A stretch of DNA of 64,000 nucleotides from JADKAV01 sp963769435 (lineage in GTDB: Bacteria > Actinomycetota > Actinomycetes > S36-B12 > UBA10799): assembly GCA_963769435.1 (NCBI GenBank), contig CAVYLN010000001.1, positions 372,001-436,000 on the forward strand. Reading direction: 5' to 3'. Every line of letters starts with the position of its first letter. Within the stretch, counting starts at the first letter, position 1. The translations under genes and the position numbers were made by a program. A model generated the notes under the pieces. The model was not told where the DNA came from, did no database searches, and worked only from the letters and a program-made list of their open reading frames with translations. Below are positions 28,201 through 36,250 of the stretch, one piece after another.

Positions 28201-28672
28201 ACCGGCACATTGGCAGGGGCGCCCCCACCTCGGGCGGCGCCCCTGGTCCGGCCCCGATCGTTCGAGTCCGAGCTGCATTCTCCGCAACACTCACCCGGCA
28301 GAACGGGTTCACCGGGCGGAGGTCAGCGTCGTCGTCCTCCTTCTCCGCGCGGTCATCGGAAGAGGACTCGCCGGACCGTTGGTTCGAACTCGGCGTCCAG
28401 GACTGGGTCGAAGAGGTTCCGGTCTGGGCAGTGGTCGCGGTCCCGTTCTGATTGGCCGGGGCGGGCGCGGGAACGTAGACGATCTTGGTCTTGGCCGGCT
28501 TGCGGACGATCTTCGTCCTCGTCCTCGTCTTCACCACCGTGGGTGCCGGTCTGGGCGTGAACACCGACTCGCGGTAGCCGGTCGCCGACCCCTGCAGGCT
28601 TGTGGAGTACAGAGCCACCCCCAGCAACACACTCACCGCGCCGAGCGCTGTCCACACGATGAAGGCCTTCAT
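28169..28672 (-). CDS. Membrane-anchored basic/acidic low-complexity protein
   Basis: 167 aa from ATG 28672 (AGGGG upstream). Residues 2-25 are one hydrophobic helix (FIVWTALGAVSVLLGVALYS), followed by a basic Thr/Arg/Lys region (VVKTRTRTKIVRKPAKTKIV), a Ser/Thr/Gln linker and an acidic patch (SSSDDRAEKEDDDADLR). The end overlaps the + strand gene end by 32 bases and a terminator hairpin, so the true C-terminus may be shorter. It is divergent from apbE over a shared regulatory region. The layout (anchor plus linker) resembles the start of ApbE-flavinylated FMN-binding proteins, but no FMN-binding domain is present. Confidence 0.6.
   Translation of the reverse strand: MKAFIVWTALGAVSVLLGVALYSTSLQGSATGYRESVFTPRPAPTVVKTRTRTKIVRKPAKTKIVYVPAPAPANQNGTATTAQTGTSSTQSWTPSSNQRSGESSSDDRAEKEDDDADLRPVNPFCRVSVAENAARTRTIGAGPGAPPEVGAPLPMCRFRSGGNGTSS
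28214..28245 (+). terminator. Hairpin after the small exported gene
   Basis: Arms CAGGGGCGCC (28214-28223) and GGCGCCCCTG (28236-28245), perfect 10-bp stem, 13 nt after the stop of the gene ending at 28200. Confidence 0.55.
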
Positions 28673-28731
28673 CCCGGACCCCTTCCGTCCACTAAAGTGT
28701 CGGCGCGGCGGCGGGTCCGATGTAGACAAGG

Positions 28732-28753
28732 CCACGTCAAGTCCACGTTAAGT
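28732..28753. promoter_or_regulatory. Tandem 11-bp direct repeat, OmpR-type operator candidate
   Basis: CCACGTCAAGT (28732-28742) is followed directly by CCACGTTAAGT (28743-28753), ten of eleven bases identical. Head-to-tail 11-bp repeats are the form used by PhoB/OmpR-family dimers. It sits between the divergent starts at 28672 and 28821, and an OmpR-family regulator is encoded 1 kb downstream. Confidence 0.6.
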
Positions 28754-28820
28754 GTTGGTGCGCCTGAACTTGACCCAGCGCTGGCAACGGGTTGCCGCCA
28801 GCGGCAGGCACCCTGGACCT

Positions 28821-29760
28821 GTGAGCGAATCCGCAGTGACGAGCGTCCGTGTGGACACGTGGAAGACGACGTTGTGGTTGTCGGCAAGGGCAGGAACCAC
28901 GCCGACTCTTCACCGGTGGTTGAGGTCACTTCTCCACGACGAGGTCGCCGCGCTCGATCGCCTCGCCAGCCGATTCCGGGCCGACTCCGAGTTATCGGCC
29001 GTCAACATGGCCGCGGGCCAATGGACAGATGTTTCATGGGACTTCGTGACAGTGCTCAGTGCAAGTCTCAACGCGGCCAGCGCTACTGGCGGGCTGGTGG
29101 ATCCCCTGCTGGGACGGCATCTCGTGGCCGCGGGGTACGACCGGTGGGCCGGACAGGACTCAGGGTCGTGGCGGCTATCGGCGAAGGCCAGCGGCCGCTA
29201 CCGGTGGCGCGGCCTGGGAGTCCATCGAGATCCGTCCCGGGGGCCACCAGGCGCAGGTGCGCATCCCGCGGGGTACCGCACTCGACCTGGGGGCGGTGGC
29301 CAAGGGATGGCTGGCCGACCGGATCGCGCGGATCGCGCACACCTCCACCGGCTTCGATGTCGTGGCCAACATGGGTGGGGACCTCCGGGTGATCAGCCCG
29401 GGTGAACCGTGGACCGTGGCTGCGGACCCCGACCTCCCCGGGGTGGAGGCGTTCGCGATGGACGTCCACGACGCGGGACTGGCCACCAGTTCGGTGAGCC
29501 ATAGGGCGTGGGCCGGTGGCCACCACATCATCGATCCGCGCACCGGAAGTCCGGCAGAAACCCGCTGGGAATCAGTCAGCGTGCTCGCCGCCGAAGCCGC
29601 TGGCGCGAACGCTGCGTCCACGGCGTCGGTGATCCTCTCGCAGGAAGGACCGGCGTGGTTGGAGGGCATGGGACTCGACGGCTGGTTCGTCTCACGCACT
29701 TGCTCACGAACCGTCGGCGCGTGGCCCGTGGAACGCGAGCATCACGCGGTGCGGGCGTAG
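28821..29760 (+). CDS. apbE: ApbE, FAD:protein FMN transferase, one frameshift
   Basis: GTG 28821 start (VTSVRVDTWKTTLWL). Family motifs: LDRLASRFRADSELSAVN, LDLGAVAKGWLADRIA, MGGDLRVI and HHIIDPRTGSPA. Frame changes between about 29190 and 29215. About 312 aa. ApbE transfers FMN from FAD to a Thr/Ser of extracytoplasmic proteins with the (S/T)GA(T/S)xAT motif. No such acceptor is seen in the window and this protein has no clear signal peptide or lipobox at its start, so it may act in the cytoplasm or use another export route. The stop TAG is also the start of the next gene's -10 box. Confidence 0.85.
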
Positions 29761-29763
29761 GCT
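29758..29763 (+). promoter_or_regulatory. -10 box TAGGCT for the response regulator gene
   Basis: TAGGCT ends 7 nt before ATG 29771 with no Shine-Dalgarno, a leaderless arrangement. Confidence 0.5.
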
Positions 29764-29770
29764 GCCGAGC

Positions 29771-30478
29771 ATGGTCCACGTGCTCCTGATCGAGGACGAT
29801 CCCGGCATCCGCACAGCGGTGACCAGGGCACTGCTCGCCCGTGGCCACGCAGTGGACAGCGCACCCGATGGGCTCACCGGTCTGCAGTCCCTGCTGACAC
29901 AGAATCCCGAGACCGTGATCCTGGATCTCGGTCTGCCCGATATCTCCGGTGACCGTCTGCTCAGCATGATCCGGGCCGCGAGCCAGGTTCCGGTGATCGT
30001 GGCCACCGCGCGTGACGATGAGGGCCTCATCGTGCAACTACTGGACGCGGGCGCCGACGACTACGTGGTCAAACCCTACGATCCGGCCCACCTGGAGGCG
30101 CGTATCCGAGCGGTGCTGCGCAGAGCAGGCAGCCACGCCGATGATGAGGCGGGCCGCGCCCGCATCCGGGTCGGCGGATTGAGCGTGGATCCCGCGCGCA
30201 GGACCGCCGAGATCGACGGACGCCTGCTGGATCTCACCAGGCTGGAATTCGACGTGCTGGCCTATCTGGCTGCGAATCCCGGCCGGGTGGTCAGCCGCAA
30301 GGAGTTGCTGCGCGAGGTCTGGCAGCGCACCGACAGCGCACGCACGGTGGACGTTCACCTGTCATGGCTGCGGCGCAAACTCGGCGACGACGTCGACGCG
30401 CCCCGCTTCCTGCACGTTCATCGCGGGGTGGGGATCATGCTCGAGGATGCGCAGGCTGACGACTCAGAGCAGCACTGA
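29771..30478 (+). CDS. OmpR/PhoB-family response regulator
   Basis: 235 aa. Receiver: VLLIEDDPGIR with the acidic pocket, phospho-acceptor Asp in VILDLGLPDISG (about residue 54), Thr in VATARDD, Lys in VVKPYDP. C-terminal winged helix with LTRLEFDVLAYLAANPGR, VDVHLSWLRRKLGDD and HVHRGVGIML. It overlaps the kinase gene by one base (TGATG), so the pair is an operon. The tandem 11-bp repeat at 28732 is a natural candidate target. Confidence 0.92.
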   Translation: MVHVLLIEDDPGIRTAVTRALLARGHAVDSAPDGLTGLQSLLTQNPETVILDLGLPDISGDRLLSMIRAASQVPVIVATARDDEGLIVQLLDAGADDYVVKPYDPAHLEARIRAVLRRAGSHADDEAGRARIRVGGLSVDPARRTAEIDGRLLDLTRLEFDVLAYLAANPGRVVSRKELLREVWQRTDSARTVDVHLSWLRRKLGDDVDAPRFLHVHRGVGIMLEDAQADDSEQH

Positions 30479-31746
30479 TGTACCGGCGACTCATCATCTT
30501 CGGCCTCGCCGTGTGCGCATCGGCGCTGGTGGCGATGCTGGTTCCGCTGGCCCTCTCCGCCCGCGACATCGTGGTGGCCAATCATCTCAGTGAGGGTGCC
30601 GCCCAGGCACGTGCGTACGCCAACGAATGGCAGCAGCAGGGCGGGGATCACGGAGAGACTCTCATCCCGGTGCCGCCGCCGGACTCCGATGGCAGCGTGA
30701 CGCTGTTCGGACCCAAGGGAGAAGTGGTCGGGCCGAATCCCCCGCAGGCCGCACGCGTTGTCGAGGCCGCGTTCCGGGGGGCGACGGCCTCCGACGTCGT
30801 CGACTCCTGGGGTTACGTGACCGCCCCCGCGTACTTCGACGACGACTTCGGCGTGGTTCTGGTTTCGCTGACACCGCAGGAACTGCGCGAGGGCCTGGTC
30901 GCCAGACTTGCCGCACTGGCGGGAGTGTCCGTACTACTGCTCAGCATCGCGGGTGGAACGGCCTGGTGGTTGGCCCGACGCACAGTCGCGCCACTGCGGG
31001 CACTCGAGCAGACCGCCGACTCGGTGGCCGGCGGTGACCTCACCGCGCGTGCACCCTCATCGTCGATCACGGAGATCGAACACGTCGGGGTGGCACTGAA
31101 CCGGCTGACGCTGCGCGTACAGGAGTTGCTCAACGAAGAGCGCGAGTACACCGCCGAGCTGGCTCATCAGATGCGCACCCCCTTGACAGTGCTGTCGGTC
31201 GACGTCGATGGGGTTGCGGACCCGGTCGTCAGAGAACGACTCCAGGACGACCTGTCCGCCGTGCATCGAATGGTCGACGAGATCATCAACACCGCGCGCC
31301 GTTCCACGCGCGAGGGCCTCGTGGCCAGTTGCGATGTCGCCGAGGTCGTCCGTGAGCGGGGAGCCTTCTGGAAGGTTCTCGCCGAGGACCAGCATCGGCG
31401 GTTCCAGCAGTCCGTGCCGGAGGGACCGTTGCCCGCCAGACTCACCACCGACGACCTGACTTCGGCCTTGGACATCTTGTTCCAGAACGTCTTCCTGCAC
31501 ACCGACGAAGGCGTCGACTTCGGTGTCGACGTGACGCAGGAGGACGGACTCATCGATGTGACGGTCTGGGACTCTGGTCCCGGTTTCACCACATCCGAGC
31601 CGGAGCAGGACACGGTGGGTTCCACCCGCTTGGGCCTGTCCATCGCCCGCAAGATCGCGCAGGCGTCCGGCGGAGTGATGGAGATCCGTCACCGTGCGCA
31701 GGGTGGCGCCGAGGTCACCCTCAGATTGGGACCGCCGCGGGGCTGA
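30478..31746 (+). CDS. Membrane sensor histidine kinase (HAMP-HisKA-HATPase)
   Basis: 422 aa. Two membrane helices (residues about 5-28 and 145-168) flank an extracytoplasmic sensor of about 115 residues with GSVTLFGPKGEVVGPNP. HAMP region after RRTVAPLRALEQTADSV; H box ELAHQMRTPLTVL (phospho-His near residue 233); N box DILFQNVFLHTDEG; G1 DSGPGFT; G2 RLGLSIARKIAQASGG. It is the partner of the preceding regulator. The stimulus is unknown; the nearby apbE suggests redox or cell-envelope flavoproteins. Confidence 0.9.
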   Translation: MYRRLIIFGLAVCASALVAMLVPLALSARDIVVANHLSEGAAQARAYANEWQQQGGDHGETLIPVPPPDSDGSVTLFGPKGEVVGPNPPQAARVVEAAFRGATASDVVDSWGYVTAPAYFDDDFGVVLVSLTPQELREGLVARLAALAGVSVLLLSIAGGTAWWLARRTVAPLRALEQTADSVAGGDLTARAPSSSITEIEHVGVALNRLTLRVQELLNEEREYTAELAHQMRTPLTVLSVDVDGVADPVVRERLQDDLSAVHRMVDEIINTARRSTREGLVASCDVAEVVRERGAFWKVLAEDQHRRFQQSVPEGPLPARLTTDDLTSALDILFQNVFLHTDEGVDFGVDVTQEDGLIDVTVWDSGPGFTTSEPEQDTVGSTRLGLSIARKIAQASGGVMEIRHRAQGGAEVTLRLGPPRG

Positions 31747-31752
31747 CCGCAC

Positions 31753-31758
31753 TAGGCT
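31753..31758 (+). promoter_or_regulatory. -10 box TAGGCT for the deaminase gene
   Basis: TAGGCT ends 6 nt before ATG 31765; no Shine-Dalgarno. Leaderless layout. Confidence 0.5.
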
Positions 31759-31764
31759 GCCTGC

Positions 31765-33063
31765 ATGACCAACGTGGTGCGTGCCCGGTGGGTCCTGCCT
31801 GTCGAGCCCTGGCAGGTGATCGACGACGGGGCGGTCGCCTTCGACGACGACGGGATCCGGGCGATCGGCACGGCGCAGGATGTCCTCGACAGGTACCCGG
31901 ATGTGCCCGTCGAGTCCCTGGCCGATCATGTGCTGATGCCGGGCATGGTCAACGCCCACACCCACGCCGCCATGACCCTGCTCCGGGGGCACGGAGACGA
32001 CCTCCCCCTGATGTCGTGGCTCAACGACCGGATCTGGCCCACCGAGCAGCGTTGGGTGGATCCGGACTTCGTGGCCGACGGGACCCGGTTGGCAGCAGCC
32101 GAGATGCTGGCGGGCGGCGTGACCTGCTTCTCCGACATGTACTTCTTTCCCGACGTGGCCATCGAGGTGGCACAACGCAGTGGCATCCGCATCATGTCTG
32201 GCCAGGTCGTGGTGGACGGCCGCACCAACTACGCGGATGGTGCCGCGGAACACATCGACAAGGGCCTTGCGGTGATCGAGAGACACCAGGGCACGCAGGG
32301 GGTCCATTTCGCTGTCGCCCCGCACGCGCCATACACGGTGTCCGACGAGGTCTTCGGTGAACTCCTCGACATCTGCGAACGTCTCGACCTGCCGATGCAC
32401 ACCCACGTGCACGAGACCCTCGCCGAGGTTCAGCAGGGAATCGACGAGTACGGGATCCGCCCGATAGCCAGGCTCGACCGTCTCGGCGTGATCGGTCCTC
32501 GCCTGATCGCGGCCCACGCGGTACACCTCACCGACGACGAGATCGCCCTGTTCTCGGACCGGGGTGCAGCCCTTGTGCACTGCCCGATCTCCAACCTCAA
32601 ACTGGCCTCCGGTATCGCACGGTTGACCCAATGGCTCGGCGCAGGCATCCGCACCGGTCTGGGCACCGACGGGGTGGCCAGCAACAACCGACTCGACGTG
32701 TTCGGCGACATGCGAATGGCGGCGCTGCTCGCGAAAGGCACTTCCGGGGACGCGGCTGCGGTGGCAGCCCCCGCGGCACTACATCTTGCGACTCTCGGCA
32801 GTGCGACGGCCATGGGGCTCGAGGACCAGATCGGATCGCTGACGCCGGGCAAGTCCGCGGACATGATCGCCGTGAACATGTCGGGCTTCGAACTCGCGCC
32901 GCTCTACGACGTCGGCTCACACCTGGTCAACTGCGTCGGGAGGAACGACGTCACGGATGTGTGGGTCGCCGGAAATCGGCGCAAGCGCGATGGGACTCTG
33001 ACCAGCGAAGACCCGTCCGAACTCATCGCCCTGGCCAGGTCCTGGCAACAGCGGATCGGCTGA
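31765..33063 (+). CDS. MTA/SAH deaminase-like amidohydrolase
   Basis: 432 aa, intact. Amidohydrolase signatures: VLMPGMVNAHTHAAMTLLRG (HxH metal site), HTHVHETLAEV, AAHAVHLTDDE and LGTDGVASNN (catalytic Asp). The SsnA/MtaD subfamily style (RGHGDDLPLMSWLNDRIWP) points to deamination of S-adenosylhomocysteine or 5'-methylthioadenosine to the inosyl form, in nucleoside/methionine salvage; chlorohydrolase-type activities cannot be excluded. Cytosolic, Zn-dependent. Confidence 0.85.
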   Translation: MTNVVRARWVLPVEPWQVIDDGAVAFDDDGIRAIGTAQDVLDRYPDVPVESLADHVLMPGMVNAHTHAAMTLLRGHGDDLPLMSWLNDRIWPTEQRWVDPDFVADGTRLAAAEMLAGGVTCFSDMYFFPDVAIEVAQRSGIRIMSGQVVVDGRTNYADGAAEHIDKGLAVIERHQGTQGVHFAVAPHAPYTVSDEVFGELLDICERLDLPMHTHVHETLAEVQQGIDEYGIRPIARLDRLGVIGPRLIAAHAVHLTDDEIALFSDRGAALVHCPISNLKLASGIARLTQWLGAGIRTGLGTDGVASNNRLDVFGDMRMAALLAKGTSGDAAAVAAPAALHLATLGSATAMGLEDQIGSLTPGKSADMIAVNMSGFELAPLYDVGSHLVNCVGRNDVTDVWVAGNRRKRDGTLTSEDPSELIALARSWQQRIG

Positions 33064-33102
33064 CCCCGTCACGGCCCCGGGGCGCCGCACCCCGGACCGC
33101 CA

Positions 33103-33150
33103 CACCCACGGACCGCCGCACCCACGGACCGCCGCACCCACGGACCGCCA
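33103..33150. repeat. 16-bp tandem repeat, three copies
   Basis: The unit CACCCACGGACCGCCG starts at 33103, 33119 and 33135 with one mismatch at the last base; a degenerate copy precedes it. It ends at the left arm of the palindromic element. Confidence 0.8.
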
Positions 33151-33153
33151 CAC

Positions 33154-33209
33154 TTTTGTGAAGAAGTTGCCGCCAACTCCCGGCGTGTCGCGACAACTTC
33201 TTCACAAAA
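33154..33209. repeat. 56-bp palindromic element, copy 2
   Basis: Arms TTTTGTGAAGAAGTTG (33154-33169) and CAACTTCTTCACAAAA (33194-33209) around a 24-nt centre. In reverse orientation its centre shares CGACACGCCGG with copy 1 at the same offset. It is between the convergent deaminase and GH3 genes. Confidence 0.75.
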
Positions 33210-33324
33210 CCCCGCCGAACCGTCCGCGCGTTTCACAAAACCCCGCCGAACCCGCCGCGCGCTTCACAAAACCCCGCCGAACCCTCGGCGCGCTTCACAA
33301 CCCGGCGAACCCCGCGCGAGTCTG
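33201..33324. repeat. 31-bp tandem repeat, about four copies
   Basis: Units begin TTCACAAAACCCCGCCGAAC at 33201, 33232, 33263 and, degenerate, at 33294, an exact 31-bp period. The first unit starts inside the right arm of the palindrome, so the array seems to have grown out of that arm. No spacer variation, so not CRISPR. Confidence 0.8.
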
Positions 33325-33334
33325 CCACCCCTGC

Positions 33335-35707
33335 TCACCTCCGCCGCCTTCGCCGGACGGCGGCCGGCAACGCCCGCAGCATCCGAAGGATCGAACGGTC
33401 GGGACGCCCGTTCACCGCGTCCACCAACCCATCGATCATGCCCAGGGACACCTTCCCCTGCGAGAACAGGGCGATCCCGCGCAAGGGCATCTCGTCGACG
33501 GAGCGCTCGATCATGATCGCGGTCACCGGATCCTCCGCGGAGTCATGCCCGCTGACCCGCAACACCACCCTGCGAACGAGTCGGCCGATCGGATTGCCCG
33601 AGATCTCCCCGATGGTTGATACCCGTGTGTAGGGCCGGACTGGCCTGGGCACCGGGATCGGCCGCTGCAGAAGCGCGGCGAACTCGGCGTCGGATTCCCC
33701 CGCCATGGCCCGTTGCCTGCGGCCGGTGAAACCGCCTCGCACCCGCAGCATCGCCGTGCGAACGATGTCAACACTCGACCACCCGAGCTCGATGGCGTAC
33801 TCACCTTCCGGGATGAGCCAGTCCGCTTCGTCGACGTCGTAGAAGGCGAAAGCACGTGGTTCGATCTGGATTTGCACGGTCCGGCTCTCATCCGGGGCCA
33901 ACTCAACCGTCGCGAAACCGGCCAGTTCGCGTCGCGGCCGGGCCACGAGTCCGGTGCGATCCTGCAAATACACCTGCACGACGGTGCGTCCGGTCCGGGT
34001 TCCGGTGTTGACCACCGCCACCGACACGGTGACGGGCTCGCCGGCGTCCAGCGTCGCAGCGACCGTGGGCTCCCCCATTTCGAAGGTTGTGTAGCCCAAG
34101 CCGTGTCCGAAGGCGAACATGGGTTCCACACCAGCGGTCGCGAAATGGCGGTACCCGACCCGCAGCCCTTCGCGGTATTCAACCTGGTGCGGTTCCCCGG
34201 GGAACCACCTGTCGCTGGCAAGGTCTTGCTGCTTGAGTGGGAACGTCTCGGCCAGCCGTCCTCCAGGCTCGACATCGCCGTACAGGACGTCCACGAGCGC
34301 ACCTCCGCTGGCCTGGCCACCGAGGTAGGACTCCAGAATGGCCGCCGGGCCGTTGCGCCAGGGCATGACAACAGCGGATCCGTTCGAGAGCGCCACGACG
34401 GTTCGTGGGTTCGCCCGGCAGACCGCCTCGATCAGGTCTTCCTGCTGGCGAGGCAAGTGGAGATCGGTCCGGTCGAACCCCTCGCTCTCGTACGACCCCG
34501 GCAATCCGGCCATCAGCACGACCACATCCGCCTGTGCGGCCACCGCGACCGCCTCGTCGATCAGGCGCCGATCCGGGCGCGACGTCACCGGGTCGTACCC
34601 GGACGCGTAGTCCACGGTGATCCCGCGCTGGGCGAAGGCGGCAAGTGCAGTCGTGACTCTGACTGGATTGACCTGGGAGCTGCCCGAGCCCTGGAACCGG
34701 GGCTGTCCGGCGAATCCGCCGATGAGTGCCACCTTCTGGTCGGCCGCGAGCGGGAGCAGTCCGTCGTTGACCAGCAGGACGGTGCTCTGGGCGGCCGCCC
34801 GGCGCGCCAACCGGTCGTGGGCGTCCAGGTCCGCCTCCGGGGCGCCCTCCTTGCTGCCATGCTCAGCGACGAGCGCGAGCACCCGGTCGGCACAGGCCGC
34901 AACGTCCGCAGGTTTCAGGCGTCCGTCCGCAACGGCGTGCGCCACGGCGTCGTCGAAGGCACCGCCACTGCCTGGCATCTCGAGATCCATTCCTGCGAGA
35001 ACCCCGGCCACCCGGTCGTTGGTCGCCCCCCAATCGCTCATCACGAGTCCCTCGAACCCCCATTGCTCTCGCAGGATCCGCGTGAGCAGATACGGATCAT
35101 CGCAGCAGTAGGCACCATTGACCTTGTTGTAGGCCGCCATGACCGTTTGGGGTCGGGACCGTGTCACCACGTGTTCGAAGCCGGCGAGGTAGATCTCCCG
35201 CAGCGTACGTTCGTCGACGACGACATCCACCACCAGCCGGTGTGACTCCTGGTTGTTCACCGCGAAGTGTTTGACACATGCCGCCACCCCCTGGCCCTGA
35301 ATCCCGTCCACCATCGCCGCGGCCAGTCGCCCGCTGAGCAACGGGTCCTCCGAGAGGTACTCGAAATTGCGTCCGCACAGAGGGTGTCTCTTGATGTTCA
35401 GGCCCGGCCCGAGCACCACATCCACGCCCAACGCACGCGCCTCGGCACCCACCGCCCTCCCGATCTGCTCGACAAGTCCGACGTCCCAGGAACTCGCGAT
35501 CGTGGCTGCGGTCGGGAAGCACGTGGCGGGGATGCTGCCCTGCAGGCCCAGATGTTCACCGTCGCCGTCCTGCGCGCGCAGACCGTGTGGTCCGTCGCTG
35601 AGCTTCACGGCCGCAATCCCGTGTGCGGGTAGCGGCTCGGTGAGCCAGAACGTGCTGCCTGAAAGAAGGCTGATCTGATCCTTCAGGTCGAGTTCGGTGG
35701 CGCGCAT
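33335..35707 (-). CDS. GH3 family beta-glucosidase-like glycoside hydrolase
   Basis: 790 aa, intact. GH3 N-domain: VKLSDGPHGLRAQD, FPTAATIASSWD, DVVLGPGLNIKRHPLCGRNF, YLSEDPLLSG, VKHFAVNNQE and the nucleophile Asp in LVMSDWGATNDRVAG. The C-domain (VVLMAGLPGSYESEGFDRTD) and a fibronectin-III-like domain (TVSVAVVNTGTRTGRTVVQV) follow, then about 120 extra C-terminal residues (VDEMPLRGIALFSQGKVS). No signal peptide, so intracellular cleavage of imported oligosaccharides or glucosides is likely. Start is ATG 35707. Confidence 0.9.
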   Translation of the reverse strand: MRATELDLKDQISLLSGSTFWLTEPLPAHGIAAVKLSDGPHGLRAQDGDGEHLGLQGSIPATCFPTAATIASSWDVGLVEQIGRAVGAEARALGVDVVLGPGLNIKRHPLCGRNFEYLSEDPLLSGRLAAAMVDGIQGQGVAACVKHFAVNNQESHRLVVDVVVDERTLREIYLAGFEHVVTRSRPQTVMAAYNKVNGAYCCDDPYLLTRILREQWGFEGLVMSDWGATNDRVAGVLAGMDLEMPGSGGAFDDAVAHAVADGRLKPADVAACADRVLALVAEHGSKEGAPEADLDAHDRLARRAAAQSTVLLVNDGLLPLAADQKVALIGGFAGQPRFQGSGSSQVNPVRVTTALAAFAQRGITVDYASGYDPVTSRPDRRLIDEAVAVAAQADVVVLMAGLPGSYESEGFDRTDLHLPRQQEDLIEAVCRANPRTVVALSNGSAVVMPWRNGPAAILESYLGGQASGGALVDVLYGDVEPGGRLAETFPLKQQDLASDRWFPGEPHQVEYREGLRVGYRHFATAGVEPMFAFGHGLGYTTFEMGEPTVAATLDAGEPVTVSVAVVNTGTRTGRTVVQVYLQDRTGLVARPRRELAGFATVELAPDESRTVQIQIEPRAFAFYDVDEADWLIPEGEYAIELGWSSVDIVRTAMLRVRGGFTGRRQRAMAGESDAEFAALLQRPIPVPRPVRPYTRVSTIGEISGNPIGRLVRRVVLRVSGHDSAEDPVTAIMIERSVDEMPLRGIALFSQGKVSLGMIDGLVDAVNGRPDRSILRMLRALPAAVRRRRRR

Positions 35708-35711
35708 AGCC

Positions 35712-36116
35712 TCATCCTTGCCCAGGACCGGCCAGTTCCATCCCCTGGCAGCCGTTCGGGACGAATCCCATCGACCGGTAGAGCGGGAGCCCCGGGGGGT
35801 CTGCGAACAGGGTCACCCACGGAGTCCCGGGGGCCGACTCGTGGATGCGATCGAGGAGGTCCTGCAGGATCGCGCGGCCGATGCCACGACGCTGGAACCC
35901 CGGAAGGGTGGCCATGTCCGCGATGTGGAAGTACCAGCCACCGTCACCGATCACCCGTCCCATCCCCACGGTCTGGTCGTCGACGCGGGCGTGGACCCAG
36001 GCCCATGAGTTGGACAAGGCGGCCCGGGCTTCGAGCGAACTCCTGGGAATGAGCCCGGATTCCCTCCTCAGCCGCAGGTAGTCCTCCAGTGCGGGTGGGT
36101 CACGTCGCAGATCCAT
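35712..36116 (-). CDS. GNAT-family N-acetyltransferase
   Basis: 134 aa. The acetyl-CoA pyrophosphate loop LPGFQRRGIGRAILQDLL (Q-R-R-G-x-G) and the C-terminal YRSMGFVPNGCQGMEL strand are typical GNAT. YFHIADMATLPGF forms the preceding strand. Acceptor unknown. Four nucleotides from the GH3 gene start, so co-transcription is likely. Confidence 0.85.
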   Translation of the reverse strand: MDLRRDPPALEDYLRLRRESGLIPRSSLEARAALSNSWAWVHARVDDQTVGMGRVIGDGGWYFHIADMATLPGFQRRGIGRAILQDLLDRIHESAPGTPWVTLFADPPGLPLYRSMGFVPNGCQGMELAGPGQG

Positions 36117-36196
36117 GCGCGGAAGTGTATTCGGGAGCGCTGCGCCGAGGCCCTATGCCCAAGCCGCACGGGCCTCCGCCGCTCCCCCACCTGAGC

Positions 36197-36243
36197 CGTT
36201 CCGAACTGGTTGGAGGGATGGTCTGGCCAACCAGTTCGGAACG
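36197..36243. terminator. 17-bp perfect hairpin between HdeD-like and GNAT genes
   Basis: Arms CGTTCCGAACTGGTTGG (36197-36213) and CCAACCAGTTCGGAACG (36227-36243) with a 13-nt loop, 8 bp after the stop of the minus-strand HdeD-like gene. Strong terminator-type stem without a T-tract; an operator or repeat element is possible. Confidence 0.55.
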
Positions 36244-36250
36244 CAGGCCG

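Noticed and set aside
33201..33324. CRISPR array
   Set aside because: Units are contiguous with no distinct spacers and no cas genes are nearby.
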